DNA from: Luteimonas vadosa
GTDB taxonomy: Bacteria > Pseudomonadota > Gammaproteobacteria > Xanthomonadales > Xanthomonadaceae
NCBI RefSeq assembly: GCF_039543545.1
Contig: NZ_BAABJY010000002.1
Location: forward strand, 930,001-994,000
Direction of reading: 5' to 3'
DNA length: 64,000 bases
Shown: one piece after another, positions 16,469-24,609 of the stretch
Numbering within the stretch: the stretch's first letter is position 1
How the letters are laid out: each line of letters begins with the position of its first letter
The notes under the pieces: generated by a model
What the model saw: the letters and a program-made list of their open reading frames with translations, nothing else
Told to the model about the DNA's origin: nothing
The model's database searches: none
Program-made: the position numbers and the translations under genes

Positions 16469-17716
16469 GTGGACGATTTCACACAGGAGTTGAGGATTAC
16501 GGTCCAGGGACTGGAGGTGGACATGTATGTCGCCAGGCTGGACCGTCCCTGGCTGGGCACGGACTATCCCCTCGAGGGTTTTCGCCTCACGAGTGACGCT
16601 GACGTCGAGACCTTGCGTCGCCTGTGCAGTCACGTTTACGTGGACGTGTCGCGGGGCGCCTCGCCGAACCCGAGGTTCGTTGACCTGGGAACGCCCGATC
16701 TGGTGAGGGAGGCACAGAGCGAGGAGGAAATCGCAGCGCTCCGGAAGACGGTGTGGGAAGTTCAGACCGAGTTCGACGAAGAGCTCGCCGATGCCGAGGC
16801 CGCGCACGAGTCCCTGAGCGAGAGCATCAATACCGTCATGGAGGACCTCCAGGCGGGTCGCCAATTGACGATCGAGAACCTCAGGACCGGCGTCGATGCA
16901 ATGATCGACTCCATCACGCGCAATCCCTCTGCATTCGTCTGGCTGAAGGCCATCAGGCGCAAGGACGACTACGCTTACCACCATGCGCTGGGCTGCTCCG
17001 TCTGGGCGGCCAGCTTCGGCCGGCACCTTGGGCTGGATCGCAGTGAACTCGGGGAACTGGCCCTGAGCGGACTGCTGTTCGACGTTGGAAAAACCCGGCT
17101 GCCCAACCGCTTGCTGTCCCAACCGGCACCCCTGGACGAGAGCGATTCCGCGATCATGCGCACGCATGTCCAGCACAGCCTGGACATCCTGGAAGGAACG
17201 GAGGGCATCACCCTGCGCATGCTGGAAGCGATCGCCACGCACCACGAGCGACATGACGGCAGCGGGTATCCGCACGGACTCAGCGGGACGGAGATCCCGA
17301 TGTTCGGCCGGATCCTGGGCTTGATCGACAGCTACCACGCAATGACCAGCGTGCGCAAGTTCATGGAAAGCAGGTCGCCCCACCAGGCTGTCATGGAGCT
17401 GTACCTCGCCCGAGGGCAGCTCTATCAGGCAGAACTGGTCGAGCAATTCATTCAGACCTGTGGGATCTATCCCAGTGGTTCCCTCGTCGAGCTGTCCGAT
17501 GGCTGCGTAGGCGTGGTCACCAGCGTGCACAGCCTGCGACGGCTGCGACCAGAGGTCATGGTCCTGCTGGATGCGCAGAAGAAACCCGTGGCCAACTTCC
17601 GCAAGATCGACCTGAATGACATGATCGAGGATGCCAACGGCGTCGTGTTGAGCATCCGGCGAGGGCTTCCGCCAGGTGCACACGGCATCGACACCGCCGA
17701 ATTGTTCCTGAGCTAG
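16469..17716 (+). CDS. HD-GYP-domain c-di-GMP protein with DUF3391 and an FD replacement
   Basis: A 415-residue protein: N-terminal DUF3391 (ELRITVQGLEVDMYVARLDRP), a helical linker (residues 85-140) and an HD-GYP domain of the kind that hydrolyses c-di-GMP. Retained motifs are YHHALGC, ATHHERHDGSGYPHG (GYP at 266-268) and GLIDSYHAMTS. The central HD pair is changed: LLFDVGKTRLP has Phe204-Asp205 where HD-GYP enzymes have His-Asp, removing one metal ligand. It may be inactive or act as a receptor. The GTG at 16469 is chosen because GGGGA lies upstream and DUF3391 begins nearby. The GGDEF-EAL gene starts nine bases after its stop. Confidence 0.85.
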   Translation: MDDFTQELRITVQGLEVDMYVARLDRPWLGTDYPLEGFRLTSDADVETLRRLCSHVYVDVSRGASPNPRFVDLGTPDLVREAQSEEEIAALRKTVWEVQTEFDEELADAEAAHESLSESINTVMEDLQAGRQLTIENLRTGVDAMIDSITRNPSAFVWLKAIRRKDDYAYHHALGCSVWAASFGRHLGLDRSELGELALSGLLFDVGKTRLPNRLLSQPAPLDESDSAIMRTHVQHSLDILEGTEGITLRMLEAIATHHERHDGSGYPHGLSGTEIPMFGRILGLIDSYHAMTSVRKFMESRSPHQAVMELYLARGQLYQAELVEQFIQTCGIYPSGSLVELSDGCVGVVTSVHSLRRLRPEVMVLLDAQKKPVANFRKIDLNDMIEDANGVVLSIRRGLPPGAHGIDTAELFLS

Positions 17717-17725
17717 GCCGATCGC

Positions 17726-19030
17726 ATGGACGACCTGCACGACCGGCTGACCGGCCTGCCCGACAGGAGAGGGTTCCTCTCCCTGCTTCGGCGGCACATC
17801 GGCTACGCCAACGACCGCCGCAACCTGCTGGCGCTGGTCGTCGTGGACATCGACCATTTCGCACAGATCAATGGCACCAGCGGGTACGCGTTCGGCGACG
17901 AGGCGCTCGTCCACTTGGGCGTCCAGCTGAAAAGCGTCGCCCGGAAGTACGACCATGTTGGCCGCATCGGGGACAATCGATTCGCGCTGCTGTTGCCTAC
18001 CGTTCTGAATCCAGGCCACGCGGAGCTCGCGGTCCAGAAGCTTTTCCGGCTGCTCGAAGTCCCCTTGCAGTCGCCCGAAGGCCCGGTCTGCCTCGCCATC
18101 ACTGCCGGGGCCGCATTGTGCCCGGTCCATGCAACGCACCCGGAGTACCTGCTGCGCGTCGCGGAAATGACGCTCGCGTCTGCTCGCCTGCAGGGTCGCA
18201 AATACCTGTTCGCCGAGGACCAGGCGCGCACCATGCCGCTCTCCGACCTTTGGGACCTCGAACTCAACCTGGCGAACGCCCTCGAACGGGGCGAACTCTG
18301 CATGCATTACCAGCCCCAGGTCCGCCTCTCCGACATGGCTCCATGTGGCGTCGAGGCGTTGATGCGGTGGAACAGCCCGACGCGTGGCCAGGTTTCGCCC
18401 TCCGTGTTCATGCCGATTGCAGATCGAATGGGGCTCACCAGGAAGATGACTCTATGGGCGCTCAATACAGTGCTCAGGCAAGCGGCGCAATGGGAGCACG
18501 ACTGGGGGCCGCTGACGATGTCGCTCAATGTCCCGGGTAGCGTCGCAGGCCACATGGATCTGCCCGAGCAAGTCGACAATGCGCTCAACCTCTGGCGCTC
18601 CGAGAAGGTGAAACTGGTGCTGGAGATCACCGAGGACTCCCTCATGGAGCGGGATCGTTCCACTGAAATCCTGCAGCGCATCCGCGACCTGGGTGTCACG
18701 ATCTCGATCGACGACTTCGGGACGGGATACTCCTGCCTTGCGTATTTCCGCAACCTTCCCGTCGACGAGTTGAAGATCGACCGTTCGTTCGTTTCTGACC
18801 TGCTCTCGGATCGCGCCAGCGCGGACATCACCTCCCTCATCATCGACCTCGCCCACCGCTTCGGCATGTCGGTCGTGGGCGAGGGAATCGAGGACGCGGG
18901 CACGCTCGAGGCGTTGCGCGCGGCAGGGTGTGACGTCGCCCAAGGTTATTTCTTCGGCAAGCCAATGCCGCCGCAAGAACTGCAAGCATGGTTGCGCAGC
19001 TACGCCCCGGGCAGCGCCGCGGCCACGTAA
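17726..19030 (+). CDS. degenerate GGDEF plus EAL c-di-GMP phosphodiesterase
   Basis: A 434-residue cytoplasmic protein with no sensor domain. The GGDEF domain (residues 1-165) starts with LTGLPDRRGF but its signature is GDNRF (82-86) in RIGDNRFALLLP, so cyclase activity should be lost. The EAL domain (residues 180-425) has VEALMRW near 209, KLVLEITEDSLM, SIDDFGTGYSCLAYFR and QGYFFGKPM, all expected in active phosphodiesterases. The degenerate half may bind GTP and control the EAL half. It is coupled to the FD-GYP gene nine bases upstream, so two c-di-GMP turnover or sensing proteins are made together. Confidence 0.92.
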   Translation: MDDLHDRLTGLPDRRGFLSLLRRHIGYANDRRNLLALVVVDIDHFAQINGTSGYAFGDEALVHLGVQLKSVARKYDHVGRIGDNRFALLLPTVLNPGHAELAVQKLFRLLEVPLQSPEGPVCLAITAGAALCPVHATHPEYLLRVAEMTLASARLQGRKYLFAEDQARTMPLSDLWDLELNLANALERGELCMHYQPQVRLSDMAPCGVEALMRWNSPTRGQVSPSVFMPIADRMGLTRKMTLWALNTVLRQAAQWEHDWGPLTMSLNVPGSVAGHMDLPEQVDNALNLWRSEKVKLVLEITEDSLMERDRSTEILQRIRDLGVTISIDDFGTGYSCLAYFRNLPVDELKIDRSFVSDLLSDRASADITSLIIDLAHRFGMSVVGEGIEDAGTLEALRAAGCDVAQGYFFGKPMPPQELQAWLRSYAPGSAAAT

Positions 19031-19289
19031 GGGTGAAGGCGCCGAGTTCCGTACACGCTGCGACGCAATCGCCAGACAAGGCTAAGCTTCCACGATGATC
19101 GGCGGTCGTTCCGTCGGTCGCGGTCTGCAACCGGCGGAATTGACGAGGAACCCGGTCTTTACGCGATCTTTCTTGTCACCTGCCCATACTGTGCCGGTCC
19201 AGCCACCAGCGCCTGGCCCTCGCTTGCTGCCGTGCCTGGTCACGCACAGGTGATCGCACGCCGGGACGGACCCACTCGCGGGAGACGCA

Positions 19290-20714
19290 ATGCGCGGCGA
19301 ACAAGGGATTTTCGATGAGATGGGCTGGCCGGACGAGATCCGGCCGCCATACGCATTGATCGACGACTGGCTCAAGTCCCTTCCCCCCGACACGCTCGCG
19401 CTCAAGCGGCGCGAGGCTGAGGTCCTGTTCCGCCGCATCGGCATCACCTTCGCGGTCTACACCGAAGGCGGCGACCCCGAACGCCTGATTCCCTTCGATT
19501 TCATTCCCCGCGTGATGGCGCAGGCCGAATGGCAGCGATTGCGCACCGGACTGGAGCAGCGTGCGCGCGCGCTCAATGCCTTCATCCATGACGTGTACCA
19601 CGACCGGGACATCATCCGGGCCGGCAAGGTTCCCGAAAAGCTCATCCTGCACAACAGCGAGTACCGGCCCGAGATGGCCGGGCTGGACCTGCCCGGCGGC
19701 ATGTACTCGCACATCGCCGGGATCGACATGGTGCGCACCGGCCCGGACGACTACTACGTGCTGGAGGACAACTGCCGGACGCCGTCCGGGGTCTCCTACA
19801 TGGTCGAGAACCGCGAGGTGATGCAGCGGTTGTTCCCGGACCTGTTCCGGCGCAACCGGGTCGCCCCCGTGGCGCACTTTCCGGACGAGCTGCTGGCGAC
19901 GCTGCGCTCGCTGGCGCCGCCGAACTGCAACGGCGAACCGACCGTGGTGCTGCTCACCCCCGGCATCTACAACAGCGCGTACTACGAGCACGCCTTCCTG
20001 GCCGACGAGATGGGCATCGGCTTGGTCGAGGGCGCGGACCTGGTCGTCAGCAAGGACGTGTGCTACCAGCGCACGACGGCCGGGCTGGAGCGCGTCGACG
20101 TCATCTACCGGCGCATCGACGACGAGTACATCGATCCGCTGGTGTTCAACCCCGCATCGACCCTGGGCGTCCCCGGCCTGCACTACGCCAATCGAGCCGG
20201 CAACGTCACCCTGACCAACGCGATCGGTGCCGGCATCGCCGACGACAAGGCCGTGTACATCCACGTGCCGGAGATGGTCCGCTTCTACCTGGGGGAGGAG
20301 CCCTTGTTGAGCAACGTGCCCACGCATGACTGCAGCAAGCCCGACGAACTGCGCTACGTGCTGGACCACCTGGACGAACTGGTGGTCAAGGCCGTCCATG
20401 GCTCGGGCGGGTACGGGATGCTGGTGGGGCCCCATGCCAGTCGCGCGCAGCTCGAGGAATTTCGCGCCCTGCTCCGGGACAAGCCCGATGACTACATCGC
20501 GCAGCCTACGCTGGCGCTGTCGACCATCCCCACCTTCGTCGACTCCGGGATCGCGCCCCGGCACGTGGACCTCAGGCCCTTCGTGCTGTGCGGCGCCGAC
20601 AAGGTCAGGATCGTGCCCGGCGGCCTGACCCGCGTGGCGCTCAGGGAAGGCTCGCTGGTGGTGAATTCGTCGCAGGGCGGCGGCACCAAGGACACCTGGG
20701 TGCTCGAGTCGTGA
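19290..20714 (+). CDS. circularly permuted ATP-grasp protein of the Anbu operon
   Basis: A 474-residue protein of the circularly permuted ATP-grasp family (DUF404/DUF407). It probably forms a peptide-like bond using ATP. Visible blocks are RPPYALIDDWLKSLPPD, GITFAVYTEGGDPERLIPFD, YYVLEDNCRTPSGVSYMVEN, VDVIYRRIDDEYIDPL, NAIGAGIADDKAVY, and VVKAVHGSGGYGML near the C-terminus, where the nucleotide loop lies because of the permutation. It is the first of four genes; its TGA overlaps the ATG of the alpha-E gene by one base. Such genes are characteristic companions of Anbu. Confidence 0.9.
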   Translation: MRGEQGIFDEMGWPDEIRPPYALIDDWLKSLPPDTLALKRREAEVLFRRIGITFAVYTEGGDPERLIPFDFIPRVMAQAEWQRLRTGLEQRARALNAFIHDVYHDRDIIRAGKVPEKLILHNSEYRPEMAGLDLPGGMYSHIAGIDMVRTGPDDYYVLEDNCRTPSGVSYMVENREVMQRLFPDLFRRNRVAPVAHFPDELLATLRSLAPPNCNGEPTVVLLTPGIYNSAYYEHAFLADEMGIGLVEGADLVVSKDVCYQRTTAGLERVDVIYRRIDDEYIDPLVFNPASTLGVPGLHYANRAGNVTLTNAIGAGIADDKAVYIHVPEMVRFYLGEEPLLSNVPTHDCSKPDELRYVLDHLDELVVKAVHGSGGYGMLVGPHASRAQLEEFRALLRDKPDDYIAQPTLALSTIPTFVDSGIAPRHVDLRPFVLCGADKVRIVPGGLTRVALREGSLVVNSSQGGGTKDTWVLES

Positions 20715-21664
20715 TGCTCGCTCGCACGGCGGACAACCTTTTCTGGCTCGCGCGCTACGTGGAACGCGCCGACTACCTCGCGCGGCTGCTGCAGGTCGCC
20801 GGCCACATGAACGCAGTCCGCGTCGACGACGACCGCAACGCCGAATGGGAATCGGCCATCGTGGCGTCCGGTGCCCGCGATGGCTACTTCGCCCGGCATG
20901 AGAGTGCCGACGAGGAGACCGTCTTCGACTACCTTGCATTCGATACCAAGAATCCGTCGTCGATCGCCTGCTGCATCGAGACCGCGAGGCGCAATGCGCG
21001 CGCCGTGCGGACCGCGCTGACCTCGGACATGTGGGAAGCGATCAACTCGACCTGGCAGGAGCTGGGCGAATACAGCAGTGCGCCGCTGGACGAGGATCGG
21101 CGGGCCGCGTTCCTGGACTGGGTGAAGGCCCGCGTCGGCCTGTTCCATGGCGTCTGCGCCAACGCGATGCTGCGCCGGGACAGCTTCCACTTCGCCCGCC
21201 TGGGCCAGTTCCTCGAGCGTGCCGACAACACGGCCCGGCTGCTCGACGTGAAGTACCACGTCCGCCTGCCGCAAGTCAGCGACGTGGGCGGCGTCATCGA
21301 CTATTACCAGTGGCTGGCGATCCTGCGCGTGGTCGGCGCGCGGCGCGCGTACCGCGTGCTGTTCAAGGGCCAGGTCGAGCCGGCGCGCGTCGCCGAGCTC
21401 CTCGTCCTGCGCGAGGAGTTCCCCCGCTCCCTGGCGTTCTGCTTCCAGCAGATCACGTTGCACCTCGACGCGATCAAGGCCCAGGATCAGGATCGATCCT
21501 CCGAGGCCAAGCGCATGGCCCATTCGATCCACGCGGACCTGCGCTATGCGCGCGTGGAAAACATCATCTCGGGCGGCCTGCACGAGTACCTGACGGGCAT
21601 GATCGAGCGCACCGATACCCTCGGCCAGCAAATCGCCGATGGCCACTTGTTCCAGGGAAGGTGA
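20714..21664 (+). CDS. alpha-E domain protein (DUF403)
   Basis: A 316-residue all-helical protein of the alpha-E family, defined by E-rich helices. The opening MLARTADNLFWLARYVERAD and the later RDSFHFARLGQFLERADNTARLLDVKYH repeat the same helical motif (FxLARYxERAxxxARLLxV), giving an internal duplication. No catalytic residues are known. The family occurs almost always with circularly permuted ATP-grasp and transglutaminase genes, which flank it here. The start overlaps the preceding stop in a TGATG junction, so translation is probably coupled. The transglutaminase-like gene starts nine bases downstream. Confidence 0.9.
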   Translation: MLARTADNLFWLARYVERADYLARLLQVAGHMNAVRVDDDRNAEWESAIVASGARDGYFARHESADEETVFDYLAFDTKNPSSIACCIETARRNARAVRTALTSDMWEAINSTWQELGEYSSAPLDEDRRAAFLDWVKARVGLFHGVCANAMLRRDSFHFARLGQFLERADNTARLLDVKYHVRLPQVSDVGGVIDYYQWLAILRVVGARRAYRVLFKGQVEPARVAELLVLREEFPRSLAFCFQQITLHLDAIKAQDQDRSSEAKRMAHSIHADLRYARVENIISGGLHEYLTGMIERTDTLGQQIADGHLFQGR

Positions 21665-21673
21665 CTGCACACC

Positions 21674-22525
21674 ATGCGGCTGAGCATTCTCCACGACACG
21701 ACGTACCGGTACGCGCAAGCGCCCTACCTGATGATCCAGGCGCTGCGGATGTGGCCGGCCGACAGCCGCGCGCTCCTCGTCAAGGACTGGTGCGTCGAGA
21801 TCGACGGGAAGCGCCTGCATCCGACGTGCCGGGACGGATTCGGCAATCCGGTCGCGACGCATACCATCGACCGCAACGCAGATTGCATCCGGATCTCGAT
21901 CCGGGGCGAGGTCGAGACCGAGGACCTGCACGGCGTGCACGGTGAAGGCAACGAGACCTTGCCGCCGATGTTCTACCTGCGCCCCACCGGCCTCACGGCC
22001 GGCAACGATGCCATCGACGCGCTTGCGCGTGCGGAACCGGCTTGCGACGGCGATATCGATCGCCTCCACAGCCTAAGCAACCGCGTTCGCGACCATGTCG
22101 ATTACCTGCCGGACACGACCGATGCCGAATCCACCGCCGCGGAGGCATTCGAAGCCGGCGCCGGCGTCTGCCAGGACCACGCCCACGTCCTCATCGCCGC
22201 GGCGCGCGCACTGGGCTTCCCCGGTCGGTACGTCAGCGGCTACCTGTGCCCTGCGGGCGAGGAGGCCGCCGCGAGCCATGCCTGGGCGGAGATCTTCGTG
22301 GAGGGGCTCGGCTGGGTGGGCTTCGATGCCGCCAACCGCCAATCGCCGGACGAACGATACGTACGCATCGCCTGCGGCCGCGACTACCGGGACGCCGCAC
22401 CGATCCGCGGCGTCCGACTGGGCGGCGAATCGGAGACGATGGAGGTGGACGTGAGCATCGTCGAAGGCGGACGGGCGTCCTCGCAGTCGCAGACGCAGGC
22501 AACCCATCTTGGTCACGCCCAATAG
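21674..22525 (+). CDS. transglutaminase-like cysteine protease of the Anbu operon
   Basis: A 283-residue protein with an N-terminal transglutaminase-associated beta domain (LSILHDTTYRYAQAPYLM) and a transglutaminase-like catalytic domain. The Cys-His-Asp triad is visible: Cys in EAGAGVCQDHAHVLIAAAR, His in ASHAWAEIFVEGLGWVGFD, and Asp in the last part of that strand (GFDAANRQ). Bacterial proteins of this group are thought to be peptidases or amidases and not cross-linking enzymes. It is cytoplasmic by lack of a signal peptide. Context: alpha-E gene nine bases upstream and the Anbu gene about 155 bases downstream. Confidence 0.9.
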   Translation: MRLSILHDTTYRYAQAPYLMIQALRMWPADSRALLVKDWCVEIDGKRLHPTCRDGFGNPVATHTIDRNADCIRISIRGEVETEDLHGVHGEGNETLPPMFYLRPTGLTAGNDAIDALARAEPACDGDIDRLHSLSNRVRDHVDYLPDTTDAESTAAEAFEAGAGVCQDHAHVLIAAARALGFPGRYVSGYLCPAGEEAAASHAWAEIFVEGLGWVGFDAANRQSPDERYVRIACGRDYRDAAPIRGVRLGGESETMEVDVSIVEGGRASSQSQTQATHLGHAQ

Positions 22526-22681
22526 CAGCGGCTGGCCGCTGCGGCGGCAGCAAGGCCTGACCGCGCCACTGATGCCATCGCGCAACTGCATTAGACTTCC
22601 GGCCCGGACCGCGCACGGTTTCGCCAGCCGCGGCTGCAAGGCAGCGGCCGGCGCACCGGGCCGTCGCCCAGGGAGCATTCG

Positions 22682-23455
22682 GTGACCTACTGCGTTGGCA
22701 TGTACCTTGACGAGGGCCTCGTCATGCTGGCCGATACCCGCACCAATGCGGGCATCGACAACATCTCCTGCTTCACCAAGCTGCAGTACTTCCACGTCCC
22801 CGGCGAGCGCATGATCGCGGTGATGAGCGCAGGCAGCCTGTCCTTGTCGCAGTCGGTGATCAACATGATCCAGGACGGGCTCCCGGACCCGGAGACCGGC
22901 CAGGTGGAAACCATCCTCACCGTGCCGACGATGTTCCGGGCCGCCGCATTGATTGGCGAGGCGATCCGGCGGGTGCACCGCACCCACGACGAAGCCATGC
23001 GCGAGAAGAACGTTTCGTTCGATGTCTCCATCATGCTCGGCGGGCAACTCGCGGGCCGCACCATGCGCCTGTTCCAGATCTACGACGCCGGCAATTTCGT
23101 TGAGGCCACCCGGGATACGCCGTTCCTGCAGATCGGGGACCACAAGTACGGCAAGCCCATCCTCGACCGCGCGGTCACGATGCAGACGCCCATCCAGGAG
23201 GCCGTCAAGTTGGCGTTGATCTCGATGGACTCCACCCTGCGCTCCAACCTCGGGGTCGGACTGCCGCTGGACCTGCTTACCTACCGCAACGACAGCATCG
23301 ACGGCATCGAGACCTGCAGGATCACCGAACAAGACCCCTACTTCACCATGCTGCGCGAGCGCTGGTCCGCCGCATTGCAGGCCGCCCACCGCGACATCCC
23401 GCCACCCGACTGGAAGAGCAACACGAATCCGGGCCAGCCGCCACTCAACCGCTGA
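22682..23455 (+). CDS. Anbu, ancestral beta-subunit proteasome homologue
   Basis: A 257-residue Ntn-hydrolase of the proteasome-type family called Anbu. The GTG start is followed directly by Thr (MTYCVGMYLDEGLVMLADTR), which becomes the N-terminal nucleophile after Met removal; the LADTRTNAG block and the SAGSLSLSQSVI segment match proteasome beta folds. The family differs from HslV by length and forms open helical rings in known examples. GGGAG precedes the GTG. It closes the ATP-grasp/alpha-E/transglutaminase series. The natural substrate of Anbu is not established; the operon suggests processing of a peptide or conjugate made by the ATP-grasp enzyme. Confidence 0.92.
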   Translation: MTYCVGMYLDEGLVMLADTRTNAGIDNISCFTKLQYFHVPGERMIAVMSAGSLSLSQSVINMIQDGLPDPETGQVETILTVPTMFRAAALIGEAIRRVHRTHDEAMREKNVSFDVSIMLGGQLAGRTMRLFQIYDAGNFVEATRDTPFLQIGDHKYGKPILDRAVTMQTPIQEAVKLALISMDSTLRSNLGVGLPLDLLTYRNDSIDGIETCRITEQDPYFTMLRERWSAALQAAHRDIPPPDWKSNTNPGQPPLNR

Positions 23456-23487
23456 CGAATTGCGCCGCGAGCGAATTCGGTGTCGCC

Positions 23488-24390
23488 TCAGTCGAGATGC
23501 CCCGAGTCGAGCTCGAATCCGCTTTCGTACGCGCGCATGCTCCCGTCGATCGGATCGGTGAAACGCAACGACTTCGCCAGCAGCTGGAGCGGCCCTGCCG
23601 GATCCGACCCACGCGAACGTCCCGTGTCCCCATATAGGCCGTCGTGGAGGATCGGAGCGCCCAACGCCGCCATGTGGACGCGTAGCTGGTGCTTGCGACC
23701 GCTCACGGGCTCAAGCCCATAGCGCCAGGCGCCCTGGCCCCGCTCGAGCACGTCGATCCGCGTCAGGCTGTTGGGTGTGCCCTGCGACTCCTGCATGCGG
23801 TGGAAGGGCTCCCCCCGGACCAGCCGGCTGGCCCGCAGCAACGGGAAGCACAAGCCAGGACATGGGGGTGCGATGGCCTCGTAGGATTTCCGGATGCCCC
23901 GGCCACTGAACAAGGCGTGGTAATGCCGTCGAGTCCGCGGATCCGCGGAGAACAGGACCAGGCCCGCGGTATCGCGGTCGATGCGGTGCAAGGGCACGAG
24001 GTGCGCGTTTCCTAGCGCCCGTACCAGTCGCGCATGGAGGGTTTCGGCCGCGTACCGGCCCGAGGGCATCACCGGCAACCCGTGCGGCTTGTCGGCGACG
24101 ACCAGGTGCGCATCGACATGGAGCACGCGTTCGCCCGCCGGCATACGTGGCTCGGCGTGGACTTCCCGGTAGTAATGCACCTCGACGCCGACGCGATAGG
24201 GAGCTTCCGGTGTGAATGCGCGGCCAGTGCAATCCATGACCCTCCCGCGGTCGAAACGATCCTGCCAGGAATCGCGACCGACGTGCGGGAAGAGCGTGCA
24301 CAGCCCATCCAGCAAGCTCGCGAACTTGCCGTGCGGCAACTGCACGCGACTGGCGACGACGCCATTGGACGGGGGCAGTGAATGCGGCAT
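23488..24390 (-). CDS. RluA-family RNA pseudouridine synthase
   Basis: A 300-residue pseudouridine synthase of the RluA type, isomerising uridine in RNA. The catalytic Asp is in LVPLHRIDRDTAGLVLFS, and the family blocks LVVADKPHGLPVMP, YEAIAPP and SGRKHQLRVHMAALGAPILHD follow in order. The first 85 residues could form a partial S4-like RNA-binding region (WQDRFDRGRVMDC). The N-terminal half resembles the subgroup found in proteobacteria whose target is not known. It is convergent with Anbu, 32 bases from its end, and divergent from the Arg/Gln-rich protein gene. Confidence 0.9.
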   Translation of the reverse strand: MPHSLPPSNGVVASRVQLPHGKFASLLDGLCTLFPHVGRDSWQDRFDRGRVMDCTGRAFTPEAPYRVGVEVHYYREVHAEPRMPAGERVLHVDAHLVVADKPHGLPVMPSGRYAAETLHARLVRALGNAHLVPLHRIDRDTAGLVLFSADPRTRRHYHALFSGRGIRKSYEAIAPPCPGLCFPLLRASRLVRGEPFHRMQESQGTPNSLTRIDVLERGQGAWRYGLEPVSGRKHQLRVHMAALGAPILHDGLYGDTGRSRGSDPAGPLQLLAKSLRFTDPIDGSMRAYESGFELDSGHLD

Positions 24391-24609
24391 CGACGAAGCT
24401 TAGCGCGTGGCGCGGTTCGTCCGAAACGAGGCGCAATTGCGTCGCAACAGCTGAACCACATCAGCGGCAAATCCAGCGCTAACAGCGCAGAAACCGCTGG
24501 AAATCGCCTGAATCTGAATAGCGAAGGAATTGCTCAGAGCAAGTTAAGAGCGGATGAAGTCTAGTGGATGCCAATCGGAATCCGTTCCGCGCCACATGGG
24601 AGCCCATCG
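24391..24609. promoter_or_regulatory. AT-richer divergent intergenic region
   Basis: About 220 bases between the divergently read pseudouridine synthase and the Arg/Gln-rich protein gene. The segment 24430-24565 is clearly poorer in GC than its surroundings and includes a perfect short inverted repeat TTGCTC-A-GAGCAA at 24531-24543. It should carry promoters for both genes; the -35 and -10 boxes could not be fixed with confidence. Confidence 0.4.
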
